From: a virus
DNA length: 27,467 bases
Direction: 5' to 3' (one strand)
Virus record (IMG/VR): IMGVR_UViG_3300042326_001256
Location: 1 to 27,467 of that record
Below are positions 6,426 through 13,402 of this stretch, piece after piece; positions within the stretch are counted from its first letter, which is position 1, and each line of letters opens with the position of its first letter. The notes beneath the pieces are model-generated. The model searched no databases. It had not been told where the DNA came from and saw only the letters and a list, made by a program, of their open reading frames with translations. A program made the position numbers and the translations under genes.

Positions 6426-6664
6426 TGTCCCTTAATCTCCTCAAGTTCTCTTTGTGCTTTTGCTAGTCGAAATCCTAATTCCATTACTTCTTGCTCCTTT
6501 GCCCGAAGTTCTTCATGCTTTTGCCATTCTAGATACTTTTTACGAAGTTCGGGCCTTTCATCGATAAAAAGAGCCTCAAGATTGTCATAAATGTAAAGGC
6601 AATCAAGTTCTTCTTCTTTAAAGAGAATTTCGGCCACTTTTTCAATTAGTTGTTCGTCAGTCAT
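6422..6664 (-). CDS. Small hypothetical coiled-coil protein (80 aa)
   Basis: An 80-residue, Glu-rich protein (MTDEQLIEKVAEILFKEEEL). The second half (KYLEWQKHEELRAKEQEVME, then AKAQRELEEIKGQ) is almost certainly a long helix or coiled coil. It is the first gene after terminator-promoter element C. No family recognised. Confidence 0.65.
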   Translation of the reverse strand: MTDEQLIEKVAEILFKEEELDCLYIYDNLEALFIDERPELRKKYLEWQKHEELRAKEQEVMELGFRLAKAQRELEEIKGQ

Positions 6665-6690
6665 GTTGTTGCTCCAGGATTTACTTTAGT

Positions 6691-6747
6691 ATTATAAACC
6701 AAAAGCACGCCACTCAGCAAGAGTAGTGTGCCAGATTATTGAGTGTC
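6691..6747 (-). promoter_or_regulatory. Terminator-promoter element C
   Basis: On the minus strand GCACACTACT (6731-6722) pairs with AGTGGCGTGC (6714-6705) and is followed by TTTT. The loop has TTGCTG, 18 nt before TATAAT (6696-6691). The recurrent stop-codon hairpin overlaps the end of the gene at 6736-6948. Probably ends that transcript and starts 6422-6664. Nearly identical to element D. Confidence 0.65.
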
Positions 6748-6948
6748 CAGTCGATCCCATCCCCACTTGGTCAAATCTTTCCCCAACATTTTAGCAATTG
6801 TCACCAATGTTTCTTTTTTAAGAATATCTTTCTCTAGTTCTTCTGCAGTTGCACAAGTAAGAAAAATATGGTACTCATAATCAGACAAGTCAATAGATGG
6901 GATTCGACCAAAATAAGAATACATTCTTTTTTCTTCTAATGGGTCCAT
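6736..6948 (-). CDS. Small hypothetical protein, paralogue of 8309-8530 (70 aa)
   Basis: The core YFGRIPS, then ATAEELEKDILKKETL and AKMLG, aligns with YLGKIPS, ATPEELETDTLKRETL and STALG in the protein at 8309-8530, so the two are paralogues. Likely a small helical protein. It overlaps the upstream gene by 13 nt. Its TAA stop is within the recurrent hairpin. Function unknown. Confidence 0.7.
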   Translation of the reverse strand: MDPLEEKRMYSYFGRIPSIDLSDYEYHIFLTCATAEELEKDILKKETLVTIAKMLGKDLTKWGWDRLDTQ

Positions 6949-7178
6949 GTTTTACCACCTAATTTCCCTCTTTGAAGTTTTTCACAATAATCAGTATAAA
7001 GTTCTTTGTGGAAATCACATTGTTTTTGATATTCTTCATCATCTGGAATAGGTATCATCTTTCCCCAATGTTCAGGAGCGTAGTAAAAAGCAGAACTTCT
7101 TTTGTTCCACCTCCAAATCGTTCCATCTTCACAAAGAACGAAATTATCAGAAATTGCGATGGGGTTTCTAGGCATCAT
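6936..7178 (-). CDS. Small hypothetical protein (80 aa)
   Basis: The 80-residue protein begins MMPRNPIAISDNFVLCEDGT and ends KLQRGKLGGKTWTH. The first half resembles a small beta-sheet fold (IWRWNKRSSAFYYAPEHWGK); the second is helical. No membrane segment. The start follows GGAGAGCA. Function unknown. Confidence 0.6.
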   Translation of the reverse strand: MMPRNPIAISDNFVLCEDGTIWRWNKRSSAFYYAPEHWGKMIPIPDDEEYQKQCDFHKELYTDYCEKLQRGKLGGKTWTH

Positions 7179-7188
7179 TGCTCTCCAG

Positions 7189-7392
7189 TTACATCATAAC
7201 ATCACGTCCTTGGTTATAACCACTCTCATAACCAACTTCAAAAGCGGACTTAATCCATCTAAGAAGTAATTTTCTGCGAGTTTCTACATCCTCTACCCCA
7301 CAGTCCTCATAAAAATACTCTATTCTGAATGAGAATCGACCATAGAAGCCATAGAACCATTCGTCAAATTCTTTTTGCATTTGGTCAATCAT
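7189..7392 (-). CDS. Small hypothetical protein (67 aa)
   Basis: A 67-residue aromatic protein (MIDQMQKEFDEWFYGFYGRF) ending SAFEVGYESGYNQGRDVMM. The YESGYNQG stretch echoes YKQGYHQG in the protein at 7601-7789, so the C-termini may be related. GGGGAAGA lies upstream of the start. Function unknown. Confidence 0.6.
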   Translation of the reverse strand: MIDQMQKEFDEWFYGFYGRFSFRIEYFYEDCGVEDVETRRKLLLRWIKSAFEVGYESGYNQGRDVMM

Positions 7393-7427
7393 TTTTCAGT
7401 TAATCTTCCCCATTTTACAATTGGAAT

Positions 7428-7601
7428 TTATTCACTATCATCAAAATTAAAGTGGTTGCAAACTTTGTACCACAATTCAGAAGAAATTTCACCATGCTTA
7501 TATGGACCAATTTCATCAAAAAGGTTTTCTAAGAGTTTGTGTGATGATTTTAAGAAGAATATTTCGTCAATGAATTTGTCTATTTTAGGTGTTTCAGTCA
7601 T
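7428..7601 (-). CDS. Small hypothetical protein (57 aa)
   Basis: Just under 60 residues: MTETPKIDKFIDEIFFLKSS, then LLENLFDEIGPYKHGEI, ending NFDDSE. It overlaps the upstream stop by 1 nt (TGATG). The helical, protein-like composition supports it over the plus-strand frame at 7375-7761 that spans the same bases. Function unknown. Confidence 0.6.
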   Translation of the reverse strand: MTETPKIDKFIDEIFFLKSSHKLLENLFDEIGPYKHGEISSELWYKVCNHFNFDDSE

Positions 7602-7789
7602 CAATAATCTTCCCCAATGTAACGAGCACTTTCATCAAAAGTTCCTTGGTGATAACCTTGCTTATACATTGCCTGGGCGAAATCTAATATATCTTGATGT
7701 TTACCCCACCATTGTAAATCCCCCTCCTCACCATCACTATAAGGAAGAAAATATTTCATAACAATTTTAACGATTTGATCATCAGTCAT
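7601..7789 (-). CDS. Small hypothetical protein with FAQAMYKQG motif (62 aa)
   Basis: The protein reads MTDDQIVKIVMKYFLPYSDG, then ILDFAQAMYKQGYHQGTFDE. The helix ILDFAQAMYKQG recurs as LIEFAREMYKRG in the remnant at 5679-5762. Its start overlaps the end of the decayed gene just upstream. Soluble; function unknown. Confidence 0.65.
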   Translation of the reverse strand: MTDDQIVKIVMKYFLPYSDGEEGDLQWWGKHQDILDFAQAMYKQGYHQGTFDESARYIGEDY

Positions 7790-7870
7790 TTTTCAATCTC
7801 AAAAGTAGGAATTCCATTTTTGTCAAACTGAACTTTGACATTTAGTGAACATAGTTTCTAGGTCAGTCAT
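7786..7870 (-). pseudogene. Probable frameshifted small gene
   Basis: From an ATG at 7870 the frame reads MTDLETMFTKCQSSV and stops. A second frame just behind it reads KLCSLNVKVQFDKNGIPTFE then IEK, and its stop overlaps the next start as ATGA. Together they look like one short gene broken by a small indel near 7855. It could also be two unrelated scraps. A sequencing error cannot be excluded. Confidence 0.4.
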
Positions 7871-8312
7871 CAATCATCTCCATTTTTGCAAGTGATTCAC
7901 AGCCAAATTTCATTGGAGTATCATAATTCACTCCCATCATCTTAAGAAACACCCTTGGGGAATCCATACTCTCGACAATACCATCTTCTACGGCTTTCTG
8001 CCAAGAAAGGTGGTGGCGAATGACCTGATACAGGTCCCAGGCAATGTCGCGGGATTCTGGAAGTTTGGTATTTCCAACCCCCAAAAAAGAGCCATAACCA
8101 TCAATCCCGTCCATAAAAATTTCGGGCATCCTTTTGGTCAGGTCATCTCGAATTTCGTGATAAACTCCCCAATCAATGTCTTTTTTAAGTGGGAGGTGCC
8201 CAAATGCCTCTAGAATCTGCCCACTTTGAATGCGAGACAGAAGTTCACAGGCAGTTGAGATTGTCTGGGCCTGTTTTTCGCTGAGTGTTAGCGTAAAGGT
8301 TTTAGTCATCAT
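7863..8312 (-). CDS. Hypothetical protein (149 aa)
   Basis: Starts MMTKTFTLTLSEKQAQTIST and has a region with helical repeats (ELLSRIQSGQILEAFGHLPL; AWDLYQVIRHHLSWQKAVED). The N-terminal strand TFTLTLSEKQA recalls small DNA-binding or regulatory folds, but no motif is decisive. It overlaps its upstream paralogue-family gene by 4 nt and appears soluble. Function unknown. Confidence 0.7.
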   Translation of the reverse strand: MMTKTFTLTLSEKQAQTISTACELLSRIQSGQILEAFGHLPLKKDIDWGVYHEIRDDLTKRMPEIFMDGIDGYGSFLGVGNTKLPESRDIAWDLYQVIRHHLSWQKAVEDGIVESMDSPRVFLKMMGVNYDTPMKFGCESLAKMEMIDD

Positions 8313-8530
8313 TCAAATCCCAATGCAGTAGAAATTTTTTGTAGTGTTTCGCGTTTTAGTGTGTCTGTTTCCAGTTCTTCTGGTGTTGCATAATCAAGAA
8401 AAAGTTGATACGCCTCATCCCAGAAATCTTTAGAAGGAATTTTTCCAAGATAAGACTGACTTTTCTTGTCGTGAGTTTCCCAGAAATCTGACATATCAAT
8501 TACATGGTTTAATTCTTTTTCTGTCATCAT
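8309..8530 (-). CDS. Small hypothetical protein, paralogue of 6736-6948 (73 aa)
   Basis: I chose the ATG at 8530 because AGGAGG lies 6 nt before it; the longer frame to 8557 runs through that ribosome site. The protein begins MMTEKELNHVIDMSDFWETH and shares its C-terminal half (YLGKIPS; ATPEELETDTLKRETL) with 6736-6948. It is the first gene after terminator-promoter element D. Function unknown. Confidence 0.7.
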   Translation of the reverse strand: MMTEKELNHVIDMSDFWETHDKKSQSYLGKIPSKDFWDEAYQLFLDYATPEELETDTLKRETLQKISTALGFE

Positions 8531-8556
8531 GATGAACCTCCTTTGTTTACCAGACA

Positions 8557-8611
8557 ATCATAAGGTAAAGCACACCACTCAGCAATAGTAGTGTGCCAGT
8601 TCAAGAAGTGG
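8557..8611 (-). promoter_or_regulatory. Terminator-promoter element D
   Basis: GCACACTACT (8596-8587) pairs with AGTGGTGTGC (8579-8570), followed by TTT. The loop contains TTGCTG, 17 nt before TATGAT (8562-8557). The recurrent hairpin CCACTTCTTGAACTGG (8611-8596) overlaps the TGA of the gene at 8601-8831. Near copy of element C. Confidence 0.65.
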
Positions 8612-8831
8612 TCAACTCGATAAATTTTGCAATCTCTAAAACCAAAAAGAATACAAGAAGAATCACAAAATCCCAAATTTTATATTTTATTGCCCAAGGA
8701 AGAGAGAGACAGTTTGCAACAATTCGCAGAGAAACCCCGGTTAAAATATCAACATTTAAAAGAAAAAAATATCCGATTAGTACAAGAATACTACCCAAAT
8801 ATCGAAGAAGAATCAGTCTGTTATTGGCCAT
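8601..8831 (-). CDS. Hypothetical membrane protein with two segments (76 aa)
   Basis: Residues about 10-26 (YLGSILVLIGYFFLLNV) and 52-68 (IWDFVILLVFFLVLEIA) are membrane segments, so most of the protein lies in the bilayer. It is translated within a three-gene run of membrane peptides (9076 to 8601) with overlapping ends. Holin-like size, but no holin motif can be pointed to. Confidence 0.7.
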   Translation of the reverse strand: MANNRLILLRYLGSILVLIGYFFLLNVDILTGVSLRIVANCLSLPWAIKYKIWDFVILLVFFLVLEIAKFIELTTS

Positions 8832-8940
8832 CTCTAAAACCTATAATATAACCCAGAATTAGACCACATAAAAAAGCAATGAACAGGTAAAGTTCTCTTG
8901 AGAAAAAATCTACAAATTCTAAAAATTCAGTAGTTGACAT
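8821..8940 (-). CDS. Membrane micropeptide (39 aa)
   Basis: MSTTEFLEFVDFFSRELYLF then IAFLCGLILGYIIGFRDGQ: an amphipathic N-terminus and one membrane helix at about residues 18-34 with a GxxxG-like pattern. Overlaps both neighbours by about 11-14 nt. The clean topology and overlaps support it as a real gene. Confidence 0.6.
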   Translation of the reverse strand: MSTTEFLEFVDFFSRELYLFIAFLCGLILGYIIGFRDGQ

Positions 8941-9076
8941 TGAGTTTAATTAGCCAAATAGAGTGAATGATCCCAAAAGTAAACAGAGCGCCAATAATTC
9001 CACTAATCCAGCCAACCCGGATTTCGTGGGATTTAATGGCCTCATCAATCATTTTCTGAACTTCCTTTTCTGTCAT
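8927..9076 (-). CDS. Small single-pass membrane protein (49 aa)
   Basis: MTEKEVQKMIDEAIKSHEIR is a soluble amphipathic N-terminus; VGWISGIIGALFTFGIIHSI is a membrane helix; the tail is short. An in-frame ATG at 9052, with AAGGAAG upstream, is an alternative start. A GGGAG precedes the chosen one at 9076. Overlaps the upstream gene by 32 nt (8 nt if the shorter start is used). Confidence 0.6.
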   Translation of the reverse strand: MTEKEVQKMIDEAIKSHEIRVGWISGIIGALFTFGIIHSIWLIKLNVNY

Positions 9077-9287
9077 TTAAAGACTCCCAGGGTGATTTTC
9101 TATTCATAAATTTCTTCAATTTCTCAACTGTTTCTGGATCTGGTGGCTCATTGATTCTCCTGACCAATGCATCATAATCTTGTTGAGAAACATAAATCGT
9201 TTCCGATTTACAACCAAAATATTTGATGCATTTACGTTTCCATCTCCACATCTGGAATTTATGCCAGAGATTTAAAATAAAGTTCAT
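9045..9287 (-). CDS. Small hypothetical basic protein (80 aa)
   Basis: I chose the ATG at 9287, which overlaps the upstream stop as ATGA; the frame is open to 9338. The N-terminus is Trp- and Lys-rich (LWHKFQMWRWKRKCIKYFG). The middle (VSQQDYDALVRRINEPPDP) resembles the YDALVxxLNxPPxP pattern of DUF1778-like antitoxins and related phage proteins, followed by MNRKSPWE. That similarity is from memory and weak. No toxin partner is evident. Confidence 0.65.
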   Translation of the reverse strand: MNFILNLWHKFQMWRWKRKCIKYFGCKSETIYVSQQDYDALVRRINEPPDPETVEKLKKFMNRKSPWESLNDRKGSSEND

Positions 9288-9553
9288 TCTCTTGTGTACA
9301 AAAGATCCATTGGACAACGATAAGTAATAAAATCGCAATAAAAAACCAAAGAATAAATCTCGATTCTAAAAGAGAAGACCGATCCAGAAAAAAGAGAAAC
9401 TCTCAAAGAAACATTGGGTTCCCAGTCCATACACATAGACTGAGAAAACGTGGCCTCAAATAGATTGAATTTTTTAAATTGGCCTAAAATTAGATAAACA
9501 TCCCAACCGTAATCCCATCCTTTATACCAATCAAAAAGTCGAATTAGTCCCAT
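9284..9553 (-). CDS. Hypothetical protein (89 aa)
   Basis: An unusually aromatic 89-residue protein (MGLIRLFDWYKGWDYGWDVY, later FRIEIYSLVFYCDF) with beta-like alternation and no clear membrane helix. The start overlaps the upstream gene by 10 nt and the end overlaps the next by 4 nt, which fits the operon. Function unknown. Confidence 0.6.
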   Translation of the reverse strand: MGLIRLFDWYKGWDYGWDVYLILGQFKKFNLFEATFSQSMCMDWEPNVSLRVSLFSGSVFSFRIEIYSLVFYCDFITYRCPMDLLYTRE

Positions 9554-9987
9554 AGCTTGTCTGGGCTTTTTGTGTGCATGGCAACTAGTTCTTCATCAGT
9601 GTACTGGGGATTGTCGGGATCCTTGAGTCTAGACAGCTCGGCCTTTAGTTTGATAATTTCGGCCTCATAACGATCTAGTTCTTCTTTATGGGTTTGTTCA
9701 AGATCTAGAATTTCCTGGGTGTGATCAAAAGAATTCATAAGACCTTCCAGTTCTAGAATTTCATCTACCATTTTTGAATCATTGCAATTCTTATCGGTTG
9801 CGGCTTGTAGTTCCCCTTTTAGAATTGTATAATCTGAGAACCCAAGAGCCTTTAGGAAGTTATTAAAAACTGTAAGATATTCTCGGACATTTACATCTCC
9901 GTTTTCAATCTTAAATTCCACTTTATATTCGGGATAGTTGGCACATAGAACAGCAGGAGAGTGTGCCGAAAAGATGATTTCATTCAT
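9544..9987 (-). CDS. Hypothetical coiled-coil protein (147 aa)
   Basis: The N-terminal third is mixed alpha/beta (YKVEFKIENGDVNVREYLTV). Residues about 85-125 are a predicted coiled coil (EELDRYEAEIIKLKAELSRL). The C-terminus is short and acidic. The start overlaps the SPFH-like gene upstream by 4 nt, so the two may be made together, but no shared function can be named. Confidence 0.7.
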   Translation of the reverse strand: MNEIIFSAHSPAVLCANYPEYKVEFKIENGDVNVREYLTVFNNFLKALGFSDYTILKGELQAATDKNCNDSKMVDEILELEGLMNSFDHTQEILDLEQTHKEELDRYEAEIIKLKAELSRLKDPDNPQYTDEELVAMHTKSPDKLWD

Positions 9988-10394
9988 TTTTGCACAGGAA
10001 CCTGAATATCAAAAGTTGGAACAGGTGCGCCACCATTGCTCGGAACCATATAAACAGTTCGTTGGGTGTTTTCCTCACCTTGAGTAATCCAAAGATATTG
10101 AAGATAGGCAGGATTTCCTTTCAGGGATTCTCCAATAATGGCATTCGCCTTGGCAACGCCTTCGGCCCTAATGATCTCGGCTTCAGCGAGTTGCGATGCG
10201 GAGTCTTTTTTGGCCTGGGCTTCTAGAACAGCCACCTGTCGTGTATATTCGGCTTTCTGTAGCTCTGCCTTACCAGAAAGAGACTGTTGCCATACATTAT
10301 ATTGTGGAAGACCAAAGGCCAGGGCACCTATCAAGACTACCCCAGCAATAACAGTCCCGACAACAGGATCAATAAAGCCATTTTGATTTTTCAT
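9984..10394 (-). CDS. SPFH/prohibitin-like membrane protein (136 aa)
   Basis: An N-terminal membrane segment at about residues 10-28 (VVGTVIAGVVLIGALAFGL) is followed by a Lys/Ala/Glu-rich helix (KAELQKAEYTRQVAVLEAQA; EIIRAEGVAKANAIIGES) typical of the C-terminal half of SPFH proteins such as HflC and prohibitin. The full SPFH domain is not present, so this is a short phage version. SPFH proteins usually form membrane-bound ring complexes that influence proteases. The role here is inferred. Confidence 0.7.
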   Translation of the reverse strand: MKNQNGFIDPVVGTVIAGVVLIGALAFGLPQYNVWQQSLSGKAELQKAEYTRQVAVLEAQAKKDSASQLAEAEIIRAEGVAKANAIIGESLKGNPAYLQYLWITQGEENTQRTVYMVPSNGGAPVPTFDIQVPVQK

Positions 10395-10405
10395 AATTTT
10401 TTACA

Positions 10406-10570
10406 TCAATTGTTAAGTTCTGCGCGAATTTCTTCTACTTCATTTGCTTTGCGCAGAAGTTCACGCAAATGAAGATTGATTGCCGAAAGGTCATCGGATG
10501 TTTTTCCCATAATAGCATCATAGATTCGTTCAAATGCTGATGATGTTTGGAGGGTTAGATGTGGCGGCAT
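10406..10570 (-). CDS. Small hypothetical helical protein (54 aa)
   Basis: MPPHLTLQTSSAFERIYDAI then LSAINLHLRELLRKANEVEE: all-helical, with a heptad-like C-terminus. It is the first gene after the promoter region at 10571-10651. No ribosome site stands out, and no family is recognised. Confidence 0.6.
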   Translation of the reverse strand: MPPHLTLQTSSAFERIYDAIMGKTSDDLSAINLHLRELLRKANEVEEIRAELNN

Positions 10571-10651
10571 GAGTTTTTTGCTAACTGGGATTATTGTAGG
10601 AGTTTTTTGGGGTATCAGATAAATCGTGTGCCAGTTTGAAAATTGTCACAC
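10571..10651 (-). promoter_or_regulatory. Gene-cluster boundary with hairpin and possible promoter
   Basis: The hairpin GTGTG/CACAC (10651-10626) carries the recurrent motif CAAACTGGCAC and overlaps the TGA of the phosphoesterase gene. TACAAT at 10598-10593 could be a -10 element; no convincing -35 is visible. No terminator U-tract is seen. Confidence 0.45.
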
Positions 10652-11443
10652 TACTATTTCTAGATCTGGATCAAAATTAGGATTTAGTCCGGAACTATTA
10701 TAGCCATTGTAATACCCACGCGAATTACATATCACTCGACACTCACCAATTTTATAATCAAAACTTTCATGAGTATGTCCATGACTAAAATACTTAATCT
10801 GTGGATTATTCAAAATAAAGTCATCTAAATTACTAGCAAAGGCACTATTAAGAGCCTGATTTTTGTACTTCTCATGAATCGACTGATAAGAAGGAGCATG
10901 ATGAGTGCAAATCCAGATCTTATAATCTTTAAACTCTTCTACCTTTTCTTCAAGAAATTTTCTTGACTTTTTATGAAAATAAAGAGTATCTTCTGGCCTT
11001 AGTTTTCTATAAGTAGAATCGATTCTGATTACATTATAATCAGACATAAATCTAGAAGCATCCAACATTTCAATTGGATCTTCATTAAAGAAGTCGGTCC
11101 ATAGAGTGCAACCGAGGAAAATAACATCTTTGATTTTTACATAATCGTTTTCTATATAATGGATTTCTTTTGGAAGGTGTTCTTTAAGAATCTCAAATGT
11201 TTTGTTGTAGTTTAGAGAATAGTGCTCATGGTTTCCATTTAGGTAAATTACGTCCTCAAAATTTTGTACGCATTTATTAAGAAAATCGGAATAAATCCGT
11301 TTTAGTGGCCCATCCTTGACAAGATGTCTTGCACATAAAATGTCACCACCTAAAATCAAAACTTCTCCGGATCCAAGATCAGGAATTCCATGTCCGTCTT
11401 GGCAAAATTCTAAGTGAATATCTGAAACTACGCGCACTCTCAT
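10646..11443 (-). CDS. Calcineurin-like metallophosphoesterase (265 aa)
   Basis: All metal-binding motifs are visible: SDIH (Asp8, His10), LGGDIL (Asp34), NGNHEHY (Asn71, His72), a CTHHAP motif near residue 180, and SHGHTHES near 222. This is the standard two-metal fold that hydrolyses phosphate mono- or diesters. The length fits the single-domain family. Substrate cannot be read from sequence; phage members include phosphodiesterases and nucleotidases. It overlaps the upstream gene by 4 nt and ends in the recurrent hairpin. Confidence 0.88.
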   Translation of the reverse strand: MRVRVVSDIHLEFCQDGHGIPDLGSGEVLILGGDILCARHLVKDGPLKRIYSDFLNKCVQNFEDVIYLNGNHEHYSLNYNKTFEILKEHLPKEIHYIENDYVKIKDVIFLGCTLWTDFFNEDPIEMLDASRFMSDYNVIRIDSTYRKLRPEDTLYFHKKSRKFLEEKVEEFKDYKIWICTHHAPSYQSIHEKYKNQALNSAFASNLDDFILNNPQIKYFSHGHTHESFDYKIGECRVICNSRGYYNGYNSSGLNPNFDPDLEIVV

Positions 11444-11667
11444 TCGGCTGCCTCAAAGTAATAAAAAGCGTCCTCAAACACTTCATCATCGGTTCCTAAA
11501 ATCATCCACCCTGCGCACATACTATCAGAAAATTGTTCCCAGGTAATCACAGCATCAGATTCAGAAATCTCATAACCCCGTTTGGCGAAGATTTCTACAA
11601 TTCTCTGAATATCATGACGATACTCCATGTGGTGATTATAAGGAGCCTTAACTTTCAGTTTTTTCAT
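11440..11667 (-). CDS. Small hypothetical acidic protein (75 aa)
   Basis: A 75-residue protein with a basic start (MKKLKVKAPYNHHMEYRHDI) and a very acidic, aromatic end (DDEVFEDAFYYFEAAE). It lies between the PcfJ-like gene and the phosphoesterase with 4-nt overlaps on both sides. No motif recognised. Confidence 0.65.
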   Translation of the reverse strand: MKKLKVKAPYNHHMEYRHDIQRIVEIFAKRGYEISESDAVITWEQFSDSMCAGWMILGTDDEVFEDAFYYFEAAE

Positions 11668-12050
11668 GCTTGTTTTGCGATTTCTTTTGTGCGAATTTCC
11701 AGGGCCTTTGAGAAGGTTTTATTGAATTCCTGGGTTTCTTGAGTATTCAAACTAGCATTACAAACTTTTACAATTTGAACCACCTTAAAATTCTGGTTCT
11801 CAAGTCTCGCCTGCACCGTCAGATAGGGTTCATTATTCTTTAGACCAAGAATAATAAAGTGCGTCTTGTTTTTGATACCGTTTATATAGGTAGAATTACC
11901 GACACAATTTCTAACTTCTCGACCCCACTTCGACAATTGGTGAACGTCAAACGGCTGAATGTAGGTCATATTCTCAACTTTAAGAGGTTGTGGGAAAAGA
12001 TCCTGATTCAGTTTTTCATTTTTATTGCGGAGCTTCCATTGTTCGCTCAT
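11664..12050 (-). CDS. PcfJ-like protein (128 aa)
   Basis: The middle has WGREVRNCVGNSTYINGIKN, matching the CVGxY core of PcfJ-like proteins. It is followed by strands HFIILGLKNNEPYLTVQARL and the late QIVKVCNASLNTQET motif (the family has QxxGxxN at that place). PcfJ was named from a conjugative plasmid and is common in phages; its biochemical role is not settled. The protein is shorter than most homologues I know, and the missing N-terminal part may be the adjacent gene at 12047-13213. Confidence 0.72.
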   Translation of the reverse strand: MSEQWKLRNKNEKLNQDLFPQPLKVENMTYIQPFDVHQLSKWGREVRNCVGNSTYINGIKNKTHFIILGLKNNEPYLTVQARLENQNFKVVQIVKVCNASLNTQETQEFNKTFSKALEIRTKEIAKQA

Positions 12051-13213
12051 AATATGATCATGAAATTCCCTGGGCCTCCACCTTCCTCATAAGTAATCTC
12101 TCCATTCCTTCGCAAAATATCAGAAAGCATGGAGATTGCATCTGAAATTTCACCAGAAGACCGAACAAACATATTCACAAAAGACTTGGCCGGGACGTTG
12201 TTTCGCATCCAAGAAGAAACAAATTCATAACTATTGGAAGCATTAAAGGCATAGGAAGTATTTGACATCTCGGCATTCCAAATCTGTTGATAAAGATCCA
12301 GAGAAAGTTCTTCGCCATAAAGAAAATAAGCAAGATTAATTGCCCTAATCTTCGCCAACAACGGGCCAGAATTAATAGCCCGATACCGCTCCATTGAATT
12401 ATATTCATCAATGAAAGACTGAATATAAGTCTGAATTGCTTTTTTAAAGAAAGGAGTTTCTAGAATAGAAATAATTTCTTTAATAGAATAAGTGATTCTA
12501 ATGAAGTGTGAAGTGTCCGGAATCCAGTTGAACAGATCAGTTGAACTGAGCGATGAATCATAATACCCCATAATAGTTGCCAGTGAGGTATTGTAGGCCC
12601 GAAAGGGATCTTGCTCATTATTCCAAACCCTGATGTATTTGGCTAGTTTTGTCTTAAAGGGGAGAAGAAAATCACCATGCACATTGTAATACGGAAAGTT
12701 GGGAAACAGTTCATATTTCCTATTTTTAAGATCTTCTGGGGTCACAGACCGGAACAAATAAAGATATTCTTTTTTATTGTGTTTCTGGGAAGTGAAGTCC
12801 TCTTCACTAACTTTATGGTCCCTAAAGAAGTTATTATCCCTATAGGTTTTATAAGAAGAGAGATTCCTCAGACAAAGAGAATAATGAAAGACTGTCTCAG
12901 AATCATTCATGTCAAACCAAATGGCAAACCAATACTTACTGGAAAGTTTGCAGATCAGAATTTTTTTCAGATTATCAATGTGGTGTTGTTGGACCACACT
13001 CCTATAATGTGGATCATTTGATCGATTCAGGGTTTGAATAATATTGAGAAGTTGCTGTTTTGGAAGAATATTTTCGGGAACCAGATTCTCTGGAATACCT
13101 GCCCGAGGGAAAACAGGACCTTTATTGCTAGTCTTCTGTGTTTTGGGTTTTACGGTATCGTAGGCCTCGATCTTGCCGTAAAGATTTTCAGGAACAGTAA
13201 AATTCAGAATCAC
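12047..13213 (-). CDS. Hypothetical protein upstream of PcfJ-like gene, GTG start (388 aa)
   Basis: A 388-residue soluble protein starting at GTG 13213 (the codons read as VILNFTVPENLYGKIEAYD), 3 nt after the upstream stop and with GAGAGG before it. It has many Tyr/Phe/Asn residues and helical stretches (FKKAIQTYIQSFIDEYNSME; AEMSNTSYAFNASNSYEFVS). It ends GGGPGNFMIIL and overlaps the PcfJ-like gene by 4 nt. Because PcfJ-like proteins often have an N-terminal helical region, the two may be the halves of one split protein. That is inference. No enzyme motif is visible. Confidence 0.7.
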   Translation of the reverse strand: MILNFTVPENLYGKIEAYDTVKPKTQKTSNKGPVFPRAGIPENLVPENILPKQQLLNIIQTLNRSNDPHYRSVVQQHHIDNLKKILICKLSSKYWFAIWFDMNDSETVFHYSLCLRNLSSYKTYRDNNFFRDHKVSEEDFTSQKHNKKEYLYLFRSVTPEDLKNRKYELFPNFPYYNVHGDFLLPFKTKLAKYIRVWNNEQDPFRAYNTSLATIMGYYDSSLSSTDLFNWIPDTSHFIRITYSIKEIISILETPFFKKAIQTYIQSFIDEYNSMERYRAINSGPLLAKIRAINLAYFLYGEELSLDLYQQIWNAEMSNTSYAFNASNSYEFVSSWMRNNVPAKSFVNMFVRSSGEISDAISMLSDILRRNGEITYEEGGGPGNFMIIL

Positions 13214-13216
13214 TTT

Positions 13217-13366
13217 TTAAAACCTCTCAATAATTTCGTTAGTTTGGTTGTTTATGACGTATGATGAGCCGAAATGTTCGGCCATGGACTGGGCAACTTC
13301 AATTGCCTCTTTTAAATTGTCTGTCTCGTAGAATTCGGTGTCCGAGTGGGCTGAATATGATTTCAT
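13217..13366 (-). CDS. Small hypothetical protein (49 aa)
   Basis: MKSYSAHSDTEFYETDNLKE, then AIEVAQSMAEHFGSSYVINN: a short alpha/beta protein whose pattern resembles small phage proteins that adjust host regulators, but no family is recognised. It starts about 40 nt after the Lcl-like gene and sits 3 nt before 12047-13213, so the three genes are probably co-transcribed. Confidence 0.6.
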   Translation of the reverse strand: MKSYSAHSDTEFYETDNLKEAIEVAQSMAEHFGSSYVINNQTNEIIERF

Positions 13367-13402
13367 AACTTTGCTTAAGTATCAAGTATCAAAATTCAAG
13401 GT

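Noticed and set aside
7375-7761. Plus-strand frame of 128 residues
   Set aside because: Antisense to three small minus-strand genes that form an overlapping chain. Low protein-like quality.
9045-9287. Toxin-antitoxin pair
   Set aside because: The EPPDP region hints at DUF1778 antitoxins, but neighbours show no GNAT toxin and the resemblance is slight.
12677-13021. Plus-strand frame of 114 residues
   Set aside because: Lies wholly inside the 388-residue minus-strand gene and has no start context.
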